The translations under genes were made by a program, and so were the position numbers. This document shows positions 1-4,997 of a DNA stretch of 6,194 bases, one piece after another. Numbering within the stretch: position 1 is the stretch's first letter; each line of letters opens with the position of its first letter. The DNA lies in assembly GCA_945868555.1 (NCBI GenBank), contig CAMBMC010000153.1:1-6194 (forward strand), written 5' to 3'. This DNA comes from Chitinophaga pinensis. Lineage in GTDB: Bacteria; Bacteroidota; Bacteroidia; Flavobacteriales_D; Crocinitomicaceae. The notes under the pieces were generated by a model. It saw only the letters and a program-made list of their open reading frames with translations, had not been told where the DNA came from and searched no databases.

Positions 1-4
1 CTCG

Positions 5-28
5 TTCTTTCGAAACCTTGCGAAAGAA
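5..28 (-). terminator. Inverted repeat just after the diheme gene, possible transcription terminator
   Basis: A perfect 8-bp inverted repeat (TTCTTTCG at 5-12 and CGAAAGAA at 21-28) with an 8-nt loop begins one base past the diheme gene's stop. The position suits a 3'-end hairpin of the cassette transcript. However, the stem is AT-rich and only four bases follow before the window ends, with no U-run among them. Read on the plus strand, a T6 run follows at 33-38, so it might instead serve a convergent gene to the left. Confidence 0.35.
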
Positions 29-29
29 A

Positions 30-1061
30 CTACTTTTTTGGAAAAGAAAAACGTGGGTTGTATAAAAATTGTTTGTCTGTCAAGGTGTATAGAAATGCCA
101 ACAAATCCTTTTGTTCTTTGTCGCTCAGGTGAATAGGCCCATTTAATTCACGACTTAAATGACTATTTTCTTTGTCAATTTTTTCGCTGTAATGAGCAAT
201 TACCTCCTTTAATTTTCGAAATCGGCCGTCGTGCATGTAAGGAAAGGTAAATTCAATATTTCGCAAGGTCGGTACCATGAACAAAAATGAATCTGTTTCA
301 TTCCCTGTAATGGCGAATCTGCCCAAGTCATTAAAAAGTGGATCGACTGGCAGGCCATTCGACTTAAATTGATGCGCGGTAAACAAGGGTTCTTGGTGGC
401 ATGCAACACAGTGTTGACGAAATAGATTCAAGCCACTCCGCTCCTGTTCGCTGAATGCGACTCCTTTTTCCTTGCGCATCACTTGATCGTATTTGCTATT
501 TGCAGAAATCAAAGAACGTGTAAATTGACTCAAGGCATTCATCACCTTCGCGGTGGAAATTTCGCTCGTTCCATAAACACGTTGAAATCGTTTTTGGTAA
601 TCTTCGTTTGCCATTAAACGGCGAAGAATCTCCGGCAAGGAATTGTCCATTTCAGCGGTGTGCGTCAACGGATTGATTCCTTGTGCTTCGATATGATTCA
701 CACCTCCATCCCAATGGAATAATTTCTTCCATGCCAAATTGATCAACGCTGGAGCATTTCGAGTCCCTTTGCGTCCATCGATGCCATGACTCACATTGTG
801 GTCAACATGTGTAAATCCCGTGTATTGCAGATGACACGTTGCACAAGAGATTGTGCTGTCACGCGACAACATCGGATCGTAAAACAAGGATCTTCCCAGT
901 TGAAAACCCTCCTCTGATATTGCCTTTGAGGAAAGATCATAGTTCGGCTTGGGCCATTTCTTTGGAATTGAAATTTCTGAATGCAGCAGCGGAATACCCA
1001 AACGATAGGCCGACAAAAGCACTGAAATTGAAACAAACAAAAGGAAAATCCATCTATTCAT
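30..1061 (-). CDS. MauG/MbnH-like diheme cytochrome-c peroxidase-family enzyme
   Basis: This 343-residue periplasmic protein has an N-terminal signal or membrane anchor (about 4-21). Two c-heme sites are present: CATCH at 73-77 and CVACH at 218-222, each with its His as proximal ligand. Other family landmarks are LGRSLFYDPMLSRD (55-68), RNAPALINLAW (101-111), FHWDGG (115-120), Gln127, Glu137 in the THTAEM segment (133-138), VPTLRNIEFTFPYMHDGRF (263-281) and AHY (289-291). Classical bacterial peroxidases carry Met as distal ligand of the second heme where Tyr291 appears to align; Tyr there is the MauG feature linked to protein-radical and tryptophan oxidation rather than peroxide detoxification. 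That alignment is from memory. With an MbnP-like gene directly upstream and overlapping by 8 nt, the likely role is an MbnH-type oxidation of that partner. Automated pipelines would call it cytochrome-c peroxidase. Confidence 0.9.
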   Translation of the reverse strand: MNRWIFLLFVSISVLLSAYRLGIPLLHSEISIPKKWPKPNYDLSSKAISEEGFQLGRSLFYDPMLSRDSTISCATCHLQYTGFTHVDHNVSHGIDGRKGTRNAPALINLAWKKLFHWDGGVNHIEAQGINPLTHTAEMDNSLPEILRRLMANEDYQKRFQRVYGTSEISTAKVMNALSQFTRSLISANSKYDQVMRKEKGVAFSEQERSGLNLFRQHCVACHQEPLFTAHQFKSNGLPVDPLFNDLGRFAITGNETDSFLFMVPTLRNIEFTFPYMHDGRFRKLKEVIAHYSEKIDKENSHLSRELNGPIHLSDKEQKDLLAFLYTLTDKQFLYNPRFSFPKK

Positions 1062-1731
1062 GGAGATAAGTCAGTTGAATGGATAGTTGAACCCTTGTCG
1101 CTAATTCTGCTGAAATTTTACCAGGAATCATGACTGAATATATCCCTTTTTCAAATGCAAACTTCAACCATTCGTCCATATGAATGACAAGTTGAGGAAT
1201 TCCATTTTTCGGATCGATGGAAAACGAAAGGGAACGTGCCGTTTCATTTGGAGCTGCGTATCCCCCAATATGGAATTCAAAGGGAAATTCCTTCCCTGTG
1301 GAATCGCGGTACAAACCTTCTGATTTTACATTGATGTAGCCGCTATTCCACGCCCAATACATGCCGTTAATTGGGTCTAATGCACCTTCTAGAATTCCTG
1401 AAACATTGCACAAGCTGTCTGTGCCAAGCAGGAAGTCGATGCGTACTGCTTCAGTGTCTATTTCTCCAATTGATTGACTGGATGAATCCTCGAGGTTAAC
1501 AAGTGTAGTGGGGATACGATTGAGTACTTTTCCTTTTGCAGAAGTAGATGTCAACTCACTGATGTAGAATTTTACGGTTTGAAAACGCCAAGATTCCTTC
1601 CCAACAAGGTACTCCTTCCCAAGCTCAATGGCTTGCGTGCCCAGACTCGGGATGCATTGGAGCGTGGTTTGCGTCCATGCATTGAACCAAATCAAGAGAA
1701 CGGCAAAACTTACAATTTTTGAGTTACCCAA
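1054..1731 (-). CDS. MbnP-like secreted protein (putative copper-binding partner of the diheme enzyme)
   Basis: This 225-residue exported protein has a short signal peptide (about 1-21, hydrophobic core SFAVLLIWF). The mature part matches the MbnP-like domain: VKFYISEL (53-60), the diagnostic motif DPINGMYWAWNSGYIN (119-134), FHIGGY (153-158), and a C-terminal VMIPGKISAELA (200-211). In methanotrophs MbnP binds copper, and one of its tryptophans is oxidised to kynurenine by the diheme enzyme MbnH. Trp126 and Trp128 in the conserved motif, or Trp48, are candidates here; the sequence cannot choose. Mature cysteines are Cys26 and Cys108. The C-terminal segment looks degenerate against the usual family pattern. 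The start is a TTG at 1729-1731, chosen because it gives a full signal peptide and sits 5 nt after the upstream stop; no ATG near this point is in frame, so the exact start is uncertain. Its end overlaps the diheme gene by 8 nt. Confidence 0.88.
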   Translation of the reverse strand: MGNSKIVSFAVLLIWFNAWTQTTLQCIPSLGTQAIELGKEYLVGKESWRFQTVKFYISELTSTSAKGKVLNRIPTTLVNLEDSSSQSIGEIDTEAVRIDFLLGTDSLCNVSGILEGALDPINGMYWAWNSGYINVKSEGLYRDSTGKEFPFEFHIGGYAAPNETARSLSFSIDPKNGIPQLVIHMDEWLKFAFEKGIYSVMIPGKISAELATRVQLSIQLTYLHE

Positions 1732-1736
1732 GGTTT

Positions 1737-2180
1737 TTACTGTTTGTGTCGAGGAGGTGGCCCATTGCTAAGTATCACCTCTTTTAAATGTTTATTCAGG
1801 ATAACGCGCTGTTCGGCAGTGCAATATGTATTTAATTCAGAGAAATAGTTGTACAATAAAAGCACTGCTTTTCGGCGGTTTTCGATGACTAAATCTAAAG
1901 TTTTGAGTACGCTGGTACTGTCGTTCTGAAATTCAATATAGAGTTGGTGATGGAGCTGCTCTTTTTGTTTGTTCAATCGATGCATTTCGCGGTGATGCTC
2001 TTTTTGCATTTGCGCAACTTCTATTGCCTTCTCGCCTGTGATACCCAATTTTTCAGCTAGATTAATCCGTTCTAGGGGCATGGGCGCATGATTTGGTTTC
2101 ATCACCAAAAAAGCAAGTGTCACGATATTGATAACAAGCAATATTACCAAAAGAATTTTATAGATTTTTAGCGTTTTCAT
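1737..2180 (-). CDS. Membrane-anchored Spy/CpxP/CnrX-like periplasmic protein (putative metal or stress sensor)
   Basis: This 147-residue protein starts with a hydrophobic anchor (about 8-27) without a clear cleavage site, so it probably stays tethered with an all-helical periplasmic domain. That domain has the long amphipathic helices of the Spy/CpxP/CnrX heavy-metal-resistance superfamily: a first helix around 37-85, a second around 88-116, and the late motif YCTAEQR (119-125), which resembles the LTxxQ repeat. Possible metal ligands cluster on the first helix: Met58, HHREMH (62-67), His77 and His78; others are Cys120, His131 and His145. In CnrX, periplasmic metal binding signals through CnrY to release CnrH; size (about 148 residues) and gene neighbours match here. 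The C-terminal His-x3-Met pair of CnrX is not seen, so metal specificity is not predicted. A Spy-like chaperone without sensing function is the alternative. The stop is 5 bp before the MbnP-like start. Confidence 0.8.
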   Translation of the reverse strand: MKTLKIYKILLVILLVINIVTLAFLVMKPNHAPMPLERINLAEKLGITGEKAIEVAQMQKEHHREMHRLNKQKEQLHHQLYIEFQNDSTSVLKTLDLVIENRRKAVLLLYNYFSELNTYCTAEQRVILNKHLKEVILSNGPPPRHKQ

Positions 2181-2470
2181 TAGATTGAATTAGAGGATGA
2201 AAAATAAGCGCTGTAGAGAGAATTGTCAACATTTGTCTTCACATTCGTTTGTTTTCTACTCAGTGCAAACACGTTGATCGAGATCAACAAGGCGATTCCA
2301 GCTGCTGCCATCCAAACTTGAGTGCGCGGCAGTATGATTACATTCACTTCGAATTGATTGGGAATCTCCACCAATTTATTGCGCAGACTTGAGGGCAAGG
2401 AACGCTTTTTATTGAAGGGGTCTCGTTCCATCACTTCATCGATCCAATGTTCTTTTTTGTCCATGGTCAT
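2180..2470 (-). CDS. Small single-pass membrane protein, probable CnrY-like anti-sigma factor
   Basis: This protein has 96 residues: a charged N-terminal part (about 1-50), one membrane helix (about 52-70, from VWMAAAGIALLISINVFAL), and a short Ser/Asn-rich tail (71-96). There is no cleavable signal sequence, so the N-terminus is predicted cytoplasmic and the tail periplasmic. The N-terminal stretch WIDEVMERDPFNKKR (9-23), with a following Pro-x-x-Leu segment, could form the helix that clamps the sigma factor. No zinc-binding HxxxCxxC motif of the ZAS anti-sigma family is present. By sequence alone it is a hypothetical protein. The anti-sigma role is inferred from its place between an ECF sigma gene and a CnrX-like gene, and from size and topology close to CnrY of Cupriavidus (about 95 residues). 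ATG codons occur at residues 1 and 3 and either may be used. Its stop overlaps the next ATG by one base (TAATG). Confidence 0.75.
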   Translation of the reverse strand: MTMDKKEHWIDEVMERDPFNKKRSLPSSLRNKLVEIPNQFEVNVIILPRTQVWMAAAGIALLISINVFALSRKQTNVKTNVDNSLYSAYFSSSNSI

Positions 2471-2500
2471 ATTGATGCCGTTAAGTTAAAAATATTGCGT

Positions 2501-3079
2501 TTACAATTCATTTTCTTGATAATAGCTGTGTAATTTATGCTGAAGGTTTTTCCGAGCACGAAAGATTAAGGATTCTACAGCAGTGATACTTAAGTTTAAT
2601 ATTGTGCAGATTTCTTGTTGAGAAAGGCCTTCAATTTTGTGCAATGTAAACGCCAAGTGTTGTTTTTCAGGCAATTGATTTATTGCCGCATACAAGACAG
2701 CTGATCGCTCCTTATTTTCCAAGTCCTCCAACGGTCCTTGAGAGACAACAAGTAAACTTTCGGAGGCATTCATCGTGTCGATTGAAAACATGAAGCCGAA
2801 GCGCTTCTTGCGCGAACGATGGCGTACATGTTCTTTGAATTTATTCACGGAAATTCGATAAATCCAAGTGGAGAGTTTTGAATCTCCTTTGAATTGAGAA
2901 ATCGTTAAAAATACAGTGGTGAACACTTCTTGTGTAAGATCCTCTGCTTCCGTCTCGTTGCGCAGCAGTCCACGCAGCAGATTGAAAACTTTCTCTGCAT
3001 GGAGGTCAATGAGCAATGAAAACTCCTTGTTGTCTCCTTTTTTGAGACCTTCAATATCAATGTGTTTTGTTTCGCTCAT
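2501..3079 (-). CDS. ECF-type RNA polymerase sigma factor (sigma-70 family)
   Basis: This 192-residue protein has only sigma regions 2 and 4, the hallmark of group IV (extracytoplasmic function) sigma factors. Region 2 covers about residues 20-92: AEDLTQEVF (45-53) is the conserved core-binding region 2.2, and FKGDSKLSTWIYRISVNKFKE (63-83) covers the -10-recognising regions 2.3-2.4. A variable linker (about 93-125) follows. Region 4 (about 126-183) has LPEKQHLAF (136-144), the helix-turn-helix GLSQQEICTILNLSITAVES (151-170) for -35 binding, and FRARKNLQ (173-180). The protein directs core polymerase to a small regulon, normally held inactive by a membrane anti-sigma factor; the next gene 30 bp downstream is the obvious candidate. 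It heads a five-gene cassette ending with an MbnP-like protein and a diheme enzyme, which are its likely targets. The ATG start is clear; no Shine-Dalgarno sequence is seen, as is normal in Bacteroidota. Confidence 0.95.
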   Translation of the reverse strand: MSETKHIDIEGLKKGDNKEFSLLIDLHAEKVFNLLRGLLRNETEAEDLTQEVFTTVFLTISQFKGDSKLSTWIYRISVNKFKEHVRHRSRKKRFGFMFSIDTMNASESLLVVSQGPLEDLENKERSAVLYAAINQLPEKQHLAFTLHKIEGLSQQEICTILNLSITAVESLIFRARKNLQHKLHSYYQENEL

Positions 3080-3094
3080 CCGTAGAATACTTCA

Positions 3095-3123
3095 GATGAT
3101 ACTTTTAAGAAATCCTTGTGCAC
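3095..3123 (-). promoter_or_regulatory. Weak candidate promoter before the ECF sigma gene
   Basis: In the 59-bp gap upstream of the sigma gene, the minus strand carries GTGCAC (3118-3123), then 16 bp, then TATCATC (3095-3101), about 15 bp before the ATG. The spacing fits an ECF-type promoter, but no family consensus is matched and the Bacteroidota housekeeping TAnnTTTG box is absent. The ECF core AAC trinucleotide occurs upstream only in CAAACAG (around 3129-3135). This is a location guess, not a recognised motif. Confidence 0.2.
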
Positions 3124-3138
3124 CTAACTGTTTGTGCG

Positions 3139-4107
3139 CTATGAAATTCTAACCATCAAATAATCCGCTAGTGCGATCAATGGTTTTTTATTTTCTTCGG
3201 GCAAATGAATTTGATCTAAGGCATTCATTGCGAAGGTGTAATGTGCCTGCATCTCCACTTCACAGGATTCTTTTGCACCAATTTGTGAATACAATTCTTT
3301 TGTTTGCGCTACTTTGAACACTGCATCTTGCTCAGAGGACAATTCTGACAGCTGAATTTTTTGTGCTGCATTGGCCAATTCCATGGCTTTGAGGTTGAGG
3401 AGTGTTTTCTTGTTTGAAATCACATCGCCACCTACTTGTTTTCCAAACTTTTCTGGATCGGCGTATAAATCGAGGATGTCATCCTGTATTTGAAAGGCGA
3501 TGCCAATGTGCTGACCAAATTCATACAAGAGGTGTCTATCTTCCTTGGAAGCATTGCCGATGATAGCACCCATTTCTAAGGCGCATCCCAACAAAACGGA
3601 AGTTTTTAATCGAATCATTTCCACATATTCGGAGATCGACACATCATTTCGAAATTCAAAATCCATGTCCATTTGCTGTCCCTCACACACTTCAATGGCT
3701 GTTCTGTTAAAGATTTCCAAAAGTGCTGGAAGATGAGCTCCTTGTTGCAACATCAAAAGTTGATAGGCCTTTACAAATAAGACATCTCCAGAAAGAATTG
3801 CAATGTTTTGATTCCAACGGGTATGCACTGTTTCCATGTTTCTGCGCAAAGGGGCTTCATCCATGATGTCGTCATGAATCAAGGTAAAGTTGTGAAACAC
3901 TTCCACAGCAAGGGCGGCATGAATGGATTCGCTGCGATTTTTTCCAAACAACTCTGTCCCCATCAATGTGAGGATTGGTCTCATACGTTTTCCACCTAGA
4001 TTCATGAAATAACGAAGAGGGTCGTACAAATTTGACGGGGTATGCGGGAATTGAATGGAAGCAATTTCTTGTTCAATCAACGCAGTATAAGATTCGAGTG
4101 CGTCCAT
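3139..4107 (-). CDS. trans-Polyprenyl diphosphate synthase (probably short-chain, FPP/GGPP type)
   Basis: This 322-residue cytoplasmic enzyme condenses isopentenyl diphosphate with an allylic diphosphate. Counted from the ATG at 4105-4107, it has GGKRMRP (38-44), the first Asp-rich motif HDDIMDEAPLRR (78-89; Asp79, Asp80, Asp83), the Lys-Thr pair at 168-169, and the second Asp-rich motif QIQDDILD (206-213). All are expected for activity. The first motif has the plain DDxxD spacing without the two-residue insertion of bacterial FPP synthases, and Phe74 sits five residues before it. In the family a bulky residue there caps the product at short length, so FPP or GGPP is likely; this is inference. 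A TTG codon directly precedes the ATG and could extend the frame by one residue, but the ATG overlapping the rfbA stop as TGATG is the better start. It is probably the last gene of the MMPL-rfbA transcript. Confidence 0.95.
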   Translation of the reverse strand: MDALESYTALIEQEIASIQFPHTPSNLYDPLRYFMNLGGKRMRPILTLMGTELFGKNRSESIHAALAVEVFHNFTLIHDDIMDEAPLRRNMETVHTRWNQNIAILSGDVLFVKAYQLLMLQQGAHLPALLEIFNRTAIEVCEGQQMDMDFEFRNDVSISEYVEMIRLKTSVLLGCALEMGAIIGNASKEDRHLLYEFGQHIGIAFQIQDDILDLYADPEKFGKQVGGDVISNKKTLLNLKAMELANAAQKIQLSELSSEQDAVFKVAQTKELYSQIGAKESCEVEMQAHYTFAMNALDQIHLPEENKKPLIALADYLMVRIS

Positions 4108-4970
4108 CAATGCTTAAGTAAATTCATCAAATAACTTCCGTATCCGCTTTTAACAAGTGGTTCAGCGATTTGTTTGAGTTGATCGCCCGAAATGAATCCG
4201 TTGCGGTAAGCCACTTCTTCAATACAGCCAATTTTTAATCCTTGACGTTCCTCAATCACTTGAACAAATTGTCCAGCTTGCATAAGTGACGAGAAGGTTC
4301 CTGTATCGAGCCATGCCGTTCCACGATCGAGCACAGCAACTTTAAGTTCACCACGACGAAGATACTCCGCATTGACATCGGTAATTTCGTACTCGCCACG
4401 TGGAGATGGCTTTAAGTTTTTGGCGATTTCCACTACAGAATTGTCGTAAAAATATAGACCTGGCACCGCATAATTTGATTTGGGATGTGTTGGTTTTTCT
4501 TCGATAGAAACCACCTTCATTTGCGCATCAAATTCAACCACCCCATAGCGTTCAGGGTCACTAACATGGTAGGCATAAACAACACCACCATTGGGATCAT
4601 TGTTTTCCTTCAATAGGTTATCCATTCCTACACCATAAAAAATATTGTCACCAAGAATGAGTGCGACCTTGTCGTCACCAATAAATTCTTCACCGATCAC
4701 AAAGGCTTGCGCCAAGCCATTTGGAATCTCTTGTACCGCATAGGTAAATTGACAGCCCAACGCTTCTCCATTTCCCAACAACTTTTCAAAATGAGGCAAA
4801 TCGTGCGGTGTCGAAATAATTAAAATCTCACGAATACCTGCACTCATCAAAATGGATAAGGGGTAATAAATCATCGGCTTATCAAACACCGGCATCAACT
4901 GTTTTGATACAGCCAAGGTCAAAGGATGCAATCGGGTTCCAGAACCACCTGCGAGAATTATTCCTTTCAT
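4107..4970 (-). CDS. rfbA: Glucose-1-phosphate thymidylyltransferase (RmlA/RfbA)
   Basis: This 287-residue cytoplasmic enzyme joins dTTP and glucose-1-phosphate to give dTDP-glucose and pyrophosphate, the first step to dTDP-L-rhamnose and other dTDP-sugars for surface polysaccharide. Its length is typical of the family. The N-terminal nucleotide-binding signature GGSGTRLHPLT is at residues 8-18, followed by SKQLMPV (22-28) and KPMIYYPLS (31-39). The metal-binding GDN with Asp108 lies in LGDNIFYG (106-113). The EEKP sugar-site motif is at 157-160, GEYEITDVN at 192-200, and WLDTGT with the second metal-ligand Asp222 at 220-225. All catalytic residues expected of an active enzyme are present. 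The ATG start is unambiguous. No rfbB, rfbC or rfbD is in the window, so the rest of the pathway must be elsewhere. The stop overlaps the next gene's ATG by one base (TGATG), suggesting translational coupling. Confidence 0.97.
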   Translation of the reverse strand: MKGIILAGGSGTRLHPLTLAVSKQLMPVFDKPMIYYPLSILMSAGIREILIISTPHDLPHFEKLLGNGEALGCQFTYAVQEIPNGLAQAFVIGEEFIGDDKVALILGDNIFYGVGMDNLLKENNDPNGGVVYAYHVSDPERYGVVEFDAQMKVVSIEEKPTHPKSNYAVPGLYFYDNSVVEIAKNLKPSPRGEYEITDVNAEYLRRGELKVAVLDRGTAWLDTGTFSSLMQAGQFVQVIEERQGLKIGCIEEVAYRNGFISGDQLKQIAEPLVKSGYGSYLMNLLKH

Positions 4971-4997
4971 AGCGTCAATCGATTGAAAATAGGTTCG

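Larger units (their letters stand above)
30..3079 (-). other. Putative five-gene operon: ECF sigma, anti-sigma, CnrX-like, MbnP-like, diheme enzyme
   Basis: The five genes share one strand with spacings of 30 bp, 1-nt overlap (TAATG), 5 bp and 8-nt overlap (ATGAATAG), so the last four are almost certainly co-transcribed and translationally coupled. A 59-bp gap upstream separates them from the isoprenoid synthase gene and leaves room for a promoter. No hairpin or T-run terminator interrupts the set. The layout is a regulatory trio followed by an effector pair. Whether the sigma factor drives its own operon is inference. Confidence 0.7.

Noticed and set aside
30..1061. Annotation of the diheme protein as a simple hydrogen-peroxide-scavenging cytochrome-c peroxidase.
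   Set aside because: The family match holds, but the overlapping MbnP-like partner and the Tyr at the likely distal ligand position favour a MauG/MbnH-type protein oxidase.
1739..3136. A shared 10-mer (ACTGTTTGTG at 1739-1748 and 3127-3136) before the MbnP-like and sigma genes, considered as a common regulatory site.
   Set aside because: Repeated 10-mers are expected many times by chance in 6 kb, and the first copy overlaps the 3' coding end of the CnrX-like gene.
2916..3152. Plus-strand open frames opposite the sigma, polyprenyl synthase, MMPL and diheme genes.
   Set aside because: They lie antisense inside well-recognised genes, have biased low-complexity composition and show no recognisable domain, so they are shadow frames.
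4108..4110. TTG as the start of the polyprenyl synthase.
   Set aside because: The adjacent ATG at 4105-4107 is a stronger initiator and gives the common TGATG coupling; the TTG would add only one residue.
4975..4986. Perfect 12-bp palindrome TCAATCGATTGA just upstream of the rfbA start, considered as an operator.
   Set aside because: About one or two palindromes of this length are expected by chance in a window this size, and no second copy or known operator match was seen.
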